Assembly (NCBI RefSeq): GCF_030272615.1
Contig: NC_081413.1
Span: 561,923,010 to 561,987,009 of the forward strand
Length of the DNA: 64,000 nt
Origin: Cryptomeria japonica
Lineage: Eukaryota; Streptophyta; Pinopsida; Cupressales; Cupressaceae
Reading direction: 5' to 3'
Made by a program: the position numbers and the translations under genes. The notes beneath the pieces were generated by a model, which was not told the DNA's origin, did no database searches, and saw only the letters and a list, made by a program, of their open reading frames with translations. Positions 11,240-22,260 of this stretch are shown here, one piece after another. How positions within the stretch are numbered: position 1 is the stretch's first letter; each line of letters opens with the position of its first letter.

Positions 11240-12070
11240 GTCCAAGTGTTAACCTTTTGGATTCTGGTTCGAGCGCACATCTGTTGTCGGTCTCTACTCT
11301 ATCGGCCATCGGGCAGATCACAAATATGTTACTCCGATCTCCCGATGAAACCCGATCACCAAAGGCAACTTCATCGGGTCATCGGCAAGACATATGCAAT
11401 GTTACCCCGATCTCTGATAACCAAGAGACGATCTCATCGGCCCATTGAAGCCAACACTGAAACGTTATATCGACATGTCAATCTTCTTGAATCTCTTTCT
11501 GCACTCCACCACTTGGTTGCCAAGTCGCAATGGATAACATTCGTGCATTTCCATCATGCGGTGTACCGACAATCATCCGATCATCCCGGACTTGCTCACT
11601 AGTTAACCGATCACACAAAGAGGGTTTCATTGGCTCATTGGCAAGAGTTACACCGACACTTGTTCCATTGGGATAGGTTATTCTAATGACCTAAAGTGGC
11701 TTCATCAGGTATTGACATAATACCGAACAGGTCCACCCGATGGCCGATGCCAACCCGATCACCTAAGGTGACTCTATCGGGTTTTGACATAACATCTAAT
11801 AGGCTCCTTCGATATCTGATAGAACTCCGATGACCCAAGGTGGATCCATCGAGTATCGGCATAACTCCTAACAGGTTCACCCAATAGCCAATACTACCTC
11901 GATGACCGAAGCTGACTTCGTCGGGTCATCAGGATAACTTCAATCTGGCTAACCTGATACTTGTCCGCAACATGTTCATCATCCAGAGTTACACCGATAG
12001 GAAAAGTCCATAGCCCCATACCTTCCCACAAGTTGTTCCATTGGGGTAATTTACATCGATCAACCCGAAC
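11240..12070. repeat. Diverged CCGAT/ATCGG tandem repeat field
   Basis: About ten imperfect units of roughly 60-75 bases. They are built on 'ccgatgacccaaggtgg', followed by 'tcatcgggtatcggcata' and 'aacaggttcacccgatgg'. The clearest stretch is 11690-11950. The words cgat and atcgg alternate, so each unit is partly palindromic. Short frames in it are artefacts. Confidence 0.7.
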
Positions 12071-12321
12071 ACTGGTCAGAAGAATTTGAGGCATATTTCC
12101 AACAGGTTAGAAAGGTTGTGTTGGTTCTTCTAGTCCAAAATACTCTCAACCCATAAAATTTTCATCAACGGTACATATGAATAAAACCCATGATAAGTCA
12201 AAATCTAATGGTGATTCTTGTGAAGTTCTAAAATCTAAACATCAAAAAATAATATGTACTAAATCCAATAGTCCCTAAGTTTTTTCCCATTTTTGATGTG
12301 AAGGTCATCTTTCTAGTACTT
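12071..12321. other. Unassigned flank of E2
   Basis: AT-rich, no recognisable feature. It ends at the 5' LTR of E2; no convincing TSD with the right end (about 46488) was found. Confidence 0.35.
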
Positions 12322-13945
12322 TGATGCAGGAGCACCTTTGCTATGGTGGGGTCCAACCATTGGATCTTTTGAAGTCTTTAGTTTATAGGCGTGCTAATGT
12401 TTTCTCATGTTGTAATAAGGCCTTTCATGGCCAAATTATGTTTCTAATAAGGTTTATATGTTCGTTTGGTCACTAAGTCTTGTATAGACTATACATGTTT
12501 GTAATAAGGTCTATATGTTAGTTTGGTCACTAAGTCTTGTATAGACCATACTTGGTTGACATAGGCCAATCTTTGTCCAAGTAAGACATAAAGGATGTAA
12601 TAGGTGTTGTTGGATCCTAGGGGCCCTAGAAGAATGTTTTGGTAATGTTAAAGCCATTAGGATGTAACAAGTACAAAAATGACAAGTTGTTGTGAATCTT
12701 GCACAAGTTGTTAAGGCAAGAAGTGCAACCTTTTTGAGTAAGAAGGGTTCCAATGGCTAACTGATTTTGAAAATCATTTTTTTTGGTTGGGATGGTGGGA
12801 ATTGATGTCCCAAGCCTATAATGGGTGATTCATGATGTAACTGAAGTTCCTACTGAAGAATTTGGAATTCTTGTGTGCTCAAACTTTGTTTTTTCGTGTA
12901 TCTACAGACGTTTGTATGGGCATGTACAGATTGGAAGAAGAATAAAAATCAATTGTGGATATTAGTGCATTGAGTTATCTTTCATTTGGTTTTGTTTTTA
13001 AGCCATTGTGAGCAAGGGTCTGTAAGTTACAACCAACTTTGTGATCACAGGTATGGAAACCTAGGAAATTAGGGTTTTGCTGCTAAATGGGCAATTTCTC
13101 CTCTATCCACTATTAGGAAAAGTCTCTTCTTTAGTGTGATGGAGGAATGCCATGTACTAATAATTTTTTTGGCATTTTTGGTTGGTACACACAAGGGTTT
13201 CAAGGTGTTTGAATAAAATTAGGCTAGGCATCCCTTATGTGACTAGCCTTATATGCAAAATGATGATAATTTTTGTGTTGTTTGACTAGTGCAGAACCTT
13301 TGGTGGTTTTTTTTGTTCAGAACAAGTGAACTCTTGGTAGTTCCTTTGTAAAAGCACTAAATTAGGTATTAGTGTCATAAAACCTAGGGTTTGATGGTTA
13401 GGTAGTGAAATTAAATGATGCAGAACCAAAACTTTGGAATATGATAGATCTCTTTAAAGGGTATCCCTAATGAGAATTGGTTTTGGAGGTCCTTTGGGAA
13501 GTTTCACAGTTAAAAGAAAAATACTTGTTTTGTAGGGCTAATTGCTAGTAGGTTTTCTACTAGGTCTAATTTGGCAAATCAAGTTTTTCTACTTCCAAAG
13601 CAGATCCAAGGGGTTTGATTAGTGCCTTTGGGTTGGTAGAAGTGTTGAGAACATGTTCATTTCCCATGGAGCTTTGAAGTTGTGAAAGATCTTGAAATGA
13701 TAGGGTGGAGCACTTGGAGGGAACCTAGGAGTGTGAAGTTGTGAAAAGTGAGTGGTGAGTCCAATAGTTGGGAAGTGAATTGTCTTAGCAAGAGGATACA
13801 AGGAAGTGGTCCTAGGAAATTTCATTCTCATAGGAAGCCTTGTGGATAGGCTTGTGTAGTTAGAGTCCTTGGAGGATCCTAGAAGTGTTGGTAAACCTAG
13901 GTTGATTTGGTGTATTGAACCAAGTGTTGCCTTCCCTTCGCATCA
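12322..13945 (+). repeat. E2 5' LTR
   Basis: Starts 'tgatgcaggagcacctttg', ends 'cttcgcatca', and is followed by the primer site. It matches 18609-19545 plus 45795-46480. The TG...CA ends and the 'tgcaggagcacct' start recall the E5 LTR. Confidence 0.85.
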
Positions 13946-13948
13946 TAT

Positions 13949-13961
13949 TGGTATCAGAGCC
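13949..13961 (+). promoter_or_regulatory. E2 primer binding site (initiator tRNA-Met type)
   Basis: 'tggtatcagagcc' three bases after the LTR. This is the classic plant initiator-Met primer site. Confidence 0.9.
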
Positions 13962-14176
13962 AAATAATTGGTGTTTGAGTGTGGTGTATATTAGAAGAGG
14001 AAATCCAAGCAGAGGATTATACAATGCTTCCTAAAAGTGTGAAGGCATAGAACCTTGAAGAGATGGAAAAGAAACTGGAAGAGAAGTGGGAAGCCAAGTT
14101 TCAGAAGATGATGAAAAAACTCACATCCAAGGAAGGTTAGAAAGATGAAGGTTCAGAGGAATTTGAGAAAGAATGA

Positions 14177-15085
14177 GAAGAAGAGGGCGAAGAAATACCT
14201 CAAGAGGACAAGTTGTCTGCAGATCAAAAGGTGTTTGTGAATGCCATCAAAGATGGTCATAAGGAAAGTGGTGAGGCAAAGATGGATGTGCCAAAATTTA
14301 GTGGGAAACTAGATGGTGATGAACTTACTGACTGGATTGAAGCTTTGAATACCTATTTTGATTATAGGGAGCATGTAGACAGTAAGAAAGTTAAATTTTT
14401 CAAAACTAGACTGAGGGGTTCTACCTTGGTGTGGTGGAACTGCACACAAAGTGAAAGAGAAAGGCAAGGGAAGAACCCCATCACCGAGTGGGAAAGGATG
14501 GTAACTTTTCTCAAAGGAAAATTTATGTCGACAAATTATGAGTTGCAGATCATAAGGAGGTTTCATAATCTCAGACAAAAGGATTTGGACGTGGCTGCAT
14601 ATACTGAGGAATTTCATAAACTTGGTATGAAGGCTAACCACAATGAATGTGAAAAGGACATGGTAGCCAGGTACTTAAATGGTTTGAGGTTTGGAATCCA
14701 AGATGAAATAAGTATGGTGATCCCTAAAATAGTGGATGAATGCTTCCAATTGGCCTCTAGGGCTAAGGAGAAATTGAAAAGAAAAAGTGATCAAAATAGT
14801 AGGGGGAGGAGTGGCAGAAATAGTAGAGGCGGGAACAATTTTGGAAGAGGATAGACTAATAGAAATGGAGACTCAAATCAGCAGGTGTCCAGTGGTAATT
14901 ATGGGCTTAGAGGTGGAGAATTCATAGGATGGAGAAGATCTAATAGCAGAGGTAGAAGTGGTGGAGCAGGCAGAGGACCCAGATTTTTAACAGGGAGGTG
15001 TTATAGTTGTAACCAAGTGGGCTATACCATGAGAAAATGCCCTGAGAAAGCTTCTAGTTCCCATGGAGGGGAAAGAAGAAATTAG
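14177..15085 (+). pseudogene. E2 gag
   Basis: A frame opening after TGA at 14174 carries the retrotransposon gag core: LTDWIEALNTYFDYREHV, LRGSTLVWWNC, LRQKDLDVAAYTEEFHKLGM. A basic Arg/Gly/Ser-rich tail follows. An in-frame TAG at 14852-14854 interrupts it, and the same frame continues from 14855 to the knuckle CYSCNQVGYTMRKC near 15000-15041. The histidine of CX2CX4HX4C is replaced by Tyr, so RNA binding is probably lost. Upstream of 14174 a Lys/Glu-rich coiled-coil-like segment is visible in pieces with stops. Gag would form the particle and bind genomic RNA. E5 gag (58258-59430) is a close homologue. Confidence 0.8.
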
Positions 15086-15580
15086 TTAGTAAAAGTTGAT
15101 GATTGCCAAAGTGTCAATTCACCAAATGGTAGTGTTGCTCCATTCCTTGAAGGAGAAAACATGATGATCAAGAGGACATTGTTGAAGGTGACATTGAAAC
15201 AAGAGCCACCAAAATGGAAGACTATCTTCAAAACCCAAGGTAAGGCCTATGGAAAACTTTGCAAAATTATTGTGGATTTTGGTTCTACAGAGATGGTAGA
15301 GAAGCTTAAACTAAAAAGGTTACCACATGCTAGTCCGTATAAGATTTCTTGGTTGAATAAGAGTCAAAAATACATGGTGGAAGAGAAAACTTGGGTTGAT
15401 TTTGAAGTAGGTGAATATAAGGACAAAATATTGTGTGAGATCATCCCTATGGATGCTTGTCATCTTCTTCGAGGTCGACCATGTCAGTATGATGTAAAGG
15501 CACAATATGATGGGGACAAAAATACCTACCTCATCACCAAGAATGGAAGGATGTTCAAGATGGATCTTATGCCAGAGTAG
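15086..15580 (+). pseudogene. E2 protease region
   Basis: Same frame as gag. The clear part starts with MMIKRTLLKVTLKQ at 15161. The retropepsin site reads IIVDFGSTEMVE: Asp is kept but the usual Ser/Thr is Phe (DFG instead of DSG). Downstream LRGRPCQYDVKAQYDGDKN matches the conserved segment after gypsy proteases, and the frame ends at 15580. The last 200 bases are repeated at 16021-16240 by the tandem duplication. Confidence 0.7.
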
Positions 15581-16673
15581 ATAGGAGAGAAAGATAGTGA
15601 ATCCAATGTGATGATGGTCAGTGGCAAGGACTTCCTAAACCTCGCAAAGGAGGAAGATTACCAAGGGTATGCTCTAGTGATGAAACCAAAGGATGAACCG
15701 GTTTTGTAGGACAAAAGGAAGAAGGAGGCTCCACCAAAAGTGCAGAAGTTGTTGGATCGTTACCAAAGGATTGTAGTGGAGGATACTCCTAGTTCTTTGC
15801 CACCCATAAGAGATATAAGCCATCAGATTGATCTGATTCCTAGTGCCACTTTACCTAATAAAGCTGCTTACAAGTTGACACCTCAACAAAATGAGGAGGT
15901 GAGTAGACATATTCAGGAACTCTTGGACAAGGGTCTGATTAGAAAGAGTCCTAGTCTTTGTGCAGTTCCTAGTGTGCTTTCCCCTAAGAAGGATGGAAAG
16001 TGGAGGCTCTATACAATCGAAAATACATGGTGGAAGAGCAAACTTTGTTTGAGTTTGAAGTAGGTGAATATAAGGATAGAATATTGTGTGAGATCATCCC
16101 TATGGATGCTTGTCATCTTCTTTGAGGCCGACCATGGCAGTATGATGTAAAGGCACAACATGATGGGGAGAAAAATACCTACCTCATCACCAAGAATCGA
16201 AGGATGTTCAAGATGGATCCTATGATAGAGTAGATAGGAGAGAAAGACAGTGAATCCAATGTGATGATGGTCAATGGAAAGGAGTTCCTAAACCTCATGA
16301 AGGAGGGAGATTACCAAGGGTATGCTCTAGTGATGAAACCAAAGGATGAACTGGTTTTCTAGGGCAAAAGGAAGAAGGAGGTTCCACCGAAAGTGCAAAA
16401 GTTGTTGGATCGTTACCAAGGGATTATAGTGGAGGATATACTCCTAATTCTTTATCACCCATGAGAGATATAAGCCATTATATTGATCTAACTCCTAGTG
16501 CCACTTTACCTAATAAAGCTACTTACAAGTTGACACCTCAACAAAATAAGGAGGTGAGTAGACAAATTCAAGAACTCTTGGACAAGTGTCTAATTAGAAA
16601 GAGTCTCAGTCCTTTTTCAATTCCTAGTGTGCTTTCCCTAAGAAGGATGGAAAGTGGAGGCTATGGATGAACT
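15368..16673 (+). repeat. 653-bp tandem duplication inside E2 pol
   Basis: 15368-16020 and 16021-16673 are direct copies (offset 653), joined at 'aaatacatggtgga'. The unit spans the end of protease, the linker and the RT N-terminus, so the first copy of RT is cut after GKWRLYTIEN and then re-enters protease sequence. The copies differ at many positions, so the event is old. Confidence 0.85.
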
Positions 16674-17100
16674 CAAGGGCCATAAATAAGATCACCATAA
16701 GGTATAGGTTTCCTATACCAAGGATAGAGGACCTATTCGATTACCTTGGAGGGTCATGCTACTATTAAAAGATTGATTTAAAATTAGGGTATCATCAAAC
16801 AAGAATAAGGAAAAGCGATGAAAGGAAGACTGCCTTCAAGACCAATGAAGGTCTCTATGAATGGCTAGTAATTCCATTTGGGCTTAGTAATGCCCAAAGC
16901 ACATTTATGTGCCTGATGAATGAGGTAATTGTTGAATTCATTGGAAATTTGTAATTGTTTACCTTGATAATATACTTGTTTTTAGCAGGAAAAAAGAGGA
17001 ACATGTGAAACACCTTGGGCAAGTGATGAAGAAGCTACATGAGGAGAAGTTGATGATCAACTTAGACAAGTGTGAGTTCATGAAGACTGAACTAGTGTAT
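15725..17100 (+). pseudogene. E2 reverse transcriptase
   Basis: The first copy of the N-terminus (15740-16020) reads ISHQIDLIPSATLPNKAAYK and LIRKSPSLCAVPSVLSPKKD. After the duplication the second copy continues from 16663 with [37 protein letters not shown] and [18 protein letters not shown]. The catalytic box at 16960-16971 is YLDN, not YLDD, so the second aspartate is lost. Stops occur, for example TAA at about 16767 and about 16951. This enzyme would copy the element RNA into DNA; this copy cannot. Confidence 0.82.
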
Positions 17101-17757
17101 CTTTGTTTTGTGATTTCTAATGGTTGTTTGAAGATGGATCCTACAAAAGTTGAGGCCATCCTTAATTGGCCTACCCCTAAGACAATAGGAGATGTTATAA
17201 GCTTCCATGGTTTGGAAAATTTCTATAGGAAGTTTATCAGAGGGTTTAGTCATCTAAGTGCCCCCATACTAAACACTATCAAGAGTGGAATTAAGTGCAA
17301 GTTCTCATGCACAAAGCAGGTAGATGAAAGTTTTGAACTGTTGAAAAAAAAAGTGGCAGAATTACCAACATTGGTACTCTCTGATTTTGATAAGATGTTT
17401 ATAGTTGAGTATGATTCTAGAAAGAAAGAAATAGGCACAGTACTCAGTCAGGAGGGTCATCCGGTGGTCTTTTTCTCAGAAAAGAATGAAGATAAACAAA
17501 GGTATTCTACCTATGACCTTGAATTATATGCTATGGTGCAAGCCCTTACGAAGTGGAGGCACTAATTGCTTCCAAAAGAATTCATTTTCTTCATTGATAA
17601 CCATGCTCTCAATTTCCTAAATAGTTAGGAGAAATTAAATCAGAGGCATATAAAGTGGATGGAACAGTTGCAGGCTTATACATTCACCATAAAACGAAAA
17701 AAGACCACTGCCAATAAGGTGGTTGATTCCTTGAGAAGAAGAGTGCTTGTAATTTAA
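17101..17757 (+). pseudogene. E2 RT thumb/connection and RNase H
   Basis: In frame with the RT end: NGCLKMDPTKVEAILNWPTP, then FIVEYDSRKKEIGTVLSQEG and VVFFSEKNEDKQRYSTYDLE. After a stop at 17563 the RNase H continues as LLPKEFIFFIDNHALNFLNS, and ends near the Lys-rich TFTIKRKK. The order and motifs match E5 56224-56775. Confidence 0.8.
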
Positions 17758-18180
17758 GAAGTACAGTTGAAAAGCATGGGAATAGACTATCTGAAGGAGC
17801 TATACAAAGATGATGATGATGATTTCAAGGCTTCTTATGAAGTTTGTTCTAATTTTGCTAACACTTTTCATGGTGAATATTTTGATTTTGTGTTGCAGGA
17901 AGGCCTATTGTTCAAAAGGAAATTTTTTGTGTGTCCCTAAATGCTCTATGAGGGAAAAAATCATCAAGGAGAAGCATAATGGAACCTTGGGAGGACATTT
18001 TGGGTTGGAGAAAACCTTGGAGTAGGTCACTACATTATATCATTGGCCAAAGGTACAATCTGATGTAAGGAAGTATGTTGTAAGTTATTCAATTTGTCAA
18101 AAGGCTAAGGGTGTGTCCTCTAATGCTAGTTTATATCAACCCCTTCCTATTCCCAATAGGCCTTGGGAAGAGAGATTTCC
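17758..18180 (+). pseudogene. E2 integrase N-terminal zinc domain (core deleted)
   Basis: Readable pieces include a linker YLKELYKDDDDDFKASYE and the His-containing KEKHNGTLGGHFGLEKTLE. A Cys-containing segment with SICQKAKG and LYQPLPIPNRPWEE follows. In E5 the last motif leads straight into the catalytic core (…RPWECISMDFVVR…). Here it jumps to sequence leading into the C-terminal domain, so the whole D,D-E core is missing. Confidence 0.78.
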
Positions 18181-18219
18181 TAAAGGACAACCAACCAACT
18201 ATTGATGAAAAAAATTATA

Positions 18220-18585
18220 CCATGCAAGGTAGTGCATAAGTTTGACCTCCTAATGCCTATGAGATTGAATTGCCACCAGGCCTTGGCATATCTCAAATAT
18301 TCAATGTCTCAGATCTTTTTACATTCAAAGCTCCTTTGGATATTGATATTAGGTCCAATGCTATGGTTAAAGATGAATATTGGGTCAGATATTTCCCTCC
18401 AAGCAAACCTCTGCAACTAGAGTGTATATTGGATTCAAAGGTGGTCAAGAAAACACAAAAATGAATGTACAAGAAGTATTTGGTCAAATGGGTGGATCTA
18501 CCTAATTCACAGGCTACTTGGATGATTAAAGAAGATATATTGAAGCATGGAATGACTCTCCAACAGCTAGCAACTCAAAGGACTT
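18220..18585 (+). pseudogene. E2 integrase C-terminus with chromodomain
   Basis: The frame AYEIELPPGLGISQIFNVSD precedes a chromodomain-like module: VVKKTQK, a stop, then YLVKWVDLPNSQATWMIKED. The aromatic/Trp pattern is that of the chromodomain C-terminal to integrase in chromoviruses. Such domains are thought to direct insertion to chromatin marks. Confidence 0.75.
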
Positions 18586-18596
18586 GAGTTTTCTTG

Positions 18597-18608
18597 GCTG
18601 GGGGTGTA
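18597..18608 (+). promoter_or_regulatory. E2 polypurine tract
   Basis: 'gctgggggtgta' lies immediately before the 3' LTR. Confidence 0.65.
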
Positions 18609-19545
18609 TGGTGCAGGAGCTCCTTTGCTATGGTGGGGTCCAACCATTGGATCTTTTGGAGTCTTTAGTTTCTATGTGTGCTAATGTTTTTCTCATGTTA
18701 AAATAAGGCCTTTCATGGCCAAATGATATTTTTAATAAGGTATCTATGTTTTTTTGGTCACTAAGTCTTGTATAGACCATACATGTTTGTAATAAGGTCT
18801 ATATGTCAGTTTGGTCACTAAGTCTTGTATAGACCATACTTGGTTGACATAGGAAATGTTTGTCCAAATAAGACATAAAGGATGTAATAGGTGCTGTGGG
18901 ATCATAGGGGTCCTATAAGCATGTTTTGGTAATGTTAAAGTCATTAGGATGTAACAAGCAAAAAAATGACAAGTTGTTGTGAATCTTGCACAAGTTGCTA
19001 AGGCAAGAAGTGCAACCTTTTTTAGTAAGAAGGGTTCCAATTACTAATTGATTTGAAAATCACTTTGTTTGGTTGGGAATGGTGGGAATTGATATCCTAG
19101 GCCTATAATAGGTGATTCATGATGTAACTAAAGTTACTAATGAAGAATTTGGAATTCTTGTGTGCTCAAACTCTATTTTTTCGTGTATCTTTGTTGTTGC
19201 AACATTTGTATGGGCATGTATGGATTGGAAGCAGACTAAAATTCAATTGTGGATGTTACTGCATTGATTTAGCTTTCATTTGGTTTTGGTTTGAAGCCAT
19301 TGTGAGCAAGGGTCTAAAAGTTACAACCAACTTTGTGACTACACGTCTGGAAACCTAGGAAACTAGGGTTTTGCTGCTAAATGGGCAATTTCTTCTCTAT
19401 CCACTATTAGGAAAAGTCTCTTCTTTAGTGTGATGGAGGAATGCCATGTAATAATAATGTTTTTGGTAGTTTTGGTCGATGCACACAAGGGTTTCAAGGT
19501 GTTTGAATAGAATTAGGCTAGGCATCCCTTATGTGACTAACCTTC
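18609..19545 (+). repeat. E2 3' LTR, first part
   Basis: Starts 'tggtgcaggagctcctttg' and follows the 5' LTR to 'atgtgactaaccttc', where E4 is inserted. The uninterrupted equivalent is near 13240-13260. The last five bases CCTTC are the left TSD of E4. Confidence 0.88.
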
Positions 19546-20152
19546 TGTTGCCCCCATATTTGGCCTACCTAAAATTTGAACTTCAAATCACTCTTAGTGT
19601 CGAGTAAAGGTCCAATGGGTGTTATGTGTAAACAATGAACATGCAATCCAAGGTCATTGTCAGCCAAAATACAAAAAATGGAAGAATTTTGAAAATTATC
19701 ACAAATTGAGGGAAATCGCTTGACAGTTAGGATCTAAACGTCATTTTATATCGTGTGGCCAACTTTCACCTGAACCCAGTTCATACTTTGTCATATTTTA
19801 AACTTTCAATTTTTTGTGTCTGTTGCTCCCAAATGATTAAAATATCTCATTTAAGGCTTCATCATGAGGTGTAAATAATTGTGTGGACCTTTTTCCCTTT
19901 CATTGACGCGTGTTTCGATTTTCAGGACCTAACTTCCTATTGTTTGAAACTTATGCCATTTTTCTCTAGCCAAAGCGTGATATTTAAAATATTTAAATTA
20001 TTTCTCAAGTGATAATTTAATATTTTAAATTATTTCATTATGTTTGGTCATTTACGATGAGAAAATCATCTTTAGTCATTGGTGGCTTTGTTCCTTGATT
20101 CGTTCTCAATGAGAAATGGTTTCCAATGTGTAAAGGATAGCTTGCTGAACCC

Positions 20153-20387
20153 TAAGGTTAGAAATGCTCAACAAGTGAGCATTCTTAACCACATTTCTTA
20201 ACCTTTTGCCAAGAAGGTTAGAAATGCTCACTTTTTGAGCATTTCTAACCCATATTTCTAACCTCTCATAAATAAATTAAAAAAGAGGTTAAGAATGCTC
20301 AAAAAGTGAGCATTCCTAACCTCATTTCTCAACCTCGCGGGCCCCACTTTGTCAAGAAAGTTAGAAATGCTCACTTTTTGAGAATTC
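20153..20387. repeat. Palindrome cluster in E4 left LTR
   Basis: Three full and one truncated palindromes of about 36 bases, of the form 'ggttagaaatgctca' - centre - 'tgagcattcttaacc' (near 20155, 20217, 20285, 20358). Orientation of the core alternates (aaaaagt or acttttt). Each can fold into a 15-bp stem. Confidence 0.85.
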
Positions 20388-20639
20388 TAGATATGAATGC
20401 AAAAATATGAGAGAATGTGGTGAGTATAAACAAGCTATACATCGCAGAGCAAATGGAGGGAGACAAATGAAATGATTGTCGTATTGTCTGAGTCACTTGT
20501 CAAAGCATAAATGTTAGAATGGTTTGCAAGCTGATAGATGTAACCATTTGGTAGTCTTGCGTGCAGAATGAGAAGCAAAAAAACCTAGTGAATTGTCCAA
20601 AATGCCTTAAGCAGATGTCACCTTGCCATGTGATGTAAG

Positions 20640-21440
20640 AACTATAGAATTAACACCATATAAATCTGCTGCAACCTGGTCACATTTCACGCCATGTAGG
20701 ATGCTAGAAGTGAATGTGTAATCAACACATGTGAACCATTTAATGCAGTACCTCATGTAATTCCAGCAACTGATCTTAATCAACTCTTATGACATGGTGA
20801 ATGCCCAGACAACACATGTAGACTATTTGATCAAATAATTTGGCAGATTTGGAAGGCAGTGTGGGAGTTAAGACTGTGTGTTAACTATTTGATAACATTC
20901 CTCAAATTAACATGGTCTCATGTATGCCATGCATGGCACACATGTTAACCGTTTGGCAGAATTCCTGCAAGTCTACCACGCATGGCAACACATTTAAACT
21001 TTGGCAACATTCCTCAAAGAAACGTGGTCTCATGGCATATATGTGTGACAAATGCATGAAGATTGTGGTAAATGTTGAATCCAGCAGATGAATTGTTGGA
21101 CAAAATTCTTCAATGAGGTTGCAGATCATGGAGCATAGGGGAAGCATAAATAATGCACGTGAACAGTTTGACATAATTCGGCAAAGAAACGTCTCTTTGG
21201 CATGTTTTGATCGCATAAATGTGGTCTCATGAAACGCGATGATTGCAAGATATCCACAAAATGGATTTTTGAAACAGGGTATTACATCCATCAAAGCATA
21301 GCGACGCACATGAAAATTGTTTGATTGAATGCCTCAAATTGATGTCATCTCACGGCATGAGATGTTTGACAAAATGTCATATGCTGCAGATCATGGAGGC
21401 GACATTATTTCTTTGTAGCTATTTGAAAGAATCACCGTAG
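20640..21440 (+). pseudogene. Degenerate PPR-like motifs in E4 left LTR
   Basis: Reading different plus frames gives repeated fragments typical of plant pentatricopeptide (PLS-type) repeats. They include LFDNIPQINMVSC (20888-20923 for FDN…C), FGNIPQRNVVSW (21000-21035), FDIIRQRNVSLA near 21150 and, near 21326, FD*MPQIDVISRHEMFDKM. Each is roughly the 'FD.MPQRDVVSW' consensus and they recur at intervals of 110-180 bases, as an eroded array would. PPR proteins bind organellar RNA. This stretch has many stops and shifts and is not functional. The longer minus-strand frame at 20902-21309 is a shadow. Confidence 0.6.
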
Positions 21441-21471
21441 ACATAAATGCAAACTGTGGAGCATAGTCAAG

Positions 21472-22260
21472 GTGCTAGTGGGTTTTGCAGCCGGGGAAAC
21501 TTCAGACAACATGGCTTTATTAGCATATAACCATGCATTAAAACTTTAACTTTCTACGCCAGGAATTCCAGTATCGGGCATTGGCTTTACTGGAGAACTA
21601 GCATCTAATGCTTCAAAGCGTGGAGAGAATAGGTGTTATGTATCTGCAAAAACATCACAACATATGTGGAGATCTAATATCATACTTTCAAAGGGGTTAA
21701 GGAACTGTGAGGAAGAAGACATGTTGTCAAGTTAGCTTCTACTCAAGGGAATTGCTACTGCGTGCAATGTCTCAATGGACCCACTTATGGAGTTGCAAGA
21801 GAATGAGATAATTAATGAGTTCAAACAGTCTTTTGATGAAGATCAAGAATTGGAGCAACTTATCTCTAGGCAAATATGCATGAAAGTTTACTCTTTTGAT
21901 AAAGGACATGTTCTAGAGTGTGGTCGAAGAGTGATTTTGTCCGATTCATTCAATCCTAAACACGATGGCCATGCTAGACGTTTTGAGATAGCTTCCAGTA
22001 TATATGAAAATGCCTTTTCATGCTATGAAATATCGGCTATAAATGCTGACAAGCCCCCTTTGACATTCAAACAAATCAAGGATCGAGTCAAACAATTTGA
22101 AGCAATAGGGAAAACAAATCATCCATATTTTTACAAGAAGGAAGAACTTTTACCAGATAGTACATTCATAATTGGTGCAGATACTGTTGCTCAAGTTGTT
22201 GATCCAAAATATTATGGCGACAACTATGAAAGAATGTTGGGATAGCTTATGGAATTATCA
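21472..22260 (+). pseudogene. CinA-C/nucleotidylyltransferase-like fragment, E4 left LTR
   Basis: An intronless fragment of a plant host gene. The N-terminal part reads LLAYNHALKL, GIPVSGIGFTGELASNASKR and GLRNCEEED, as in CinA C-terminal domains, with a 6-base insertion creating a stop and another stop at about 21735. The 156-residue part from 21775 reads VILSDSFNPKHDGHARRFEI (HxGH at 21961-21972), YEISAINADKPPLTFKQIKD and TFIIGADTVAQVVDPKYY, and stops at 22245. This is the cytidylyltransferase-like Rossmann domain fused to CinA-C in a plant protein family (Arabidopsis At2g01220-like, from memory). The C-terminal half of the enzyme is absent, so catalysis is unlikely. The fragment lies upstream of the LTR TATA box, in U3. 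Confidence 0.78.

Noticed and set aside
20902-21309. Minus-strand 135-residue frame in the E4 LTR (also 27370-27720)
   Set aside because: It is antisense to the PPR-like motifs and shows no domain of its own.
21775-22245. Functional nucleotidylyltransferase gene
   Set aside because: The fragment lacks the C-terminal half, has stops upstream, altered residues (SDSFNPKH) and lies in an LTR duplicated in the same element.
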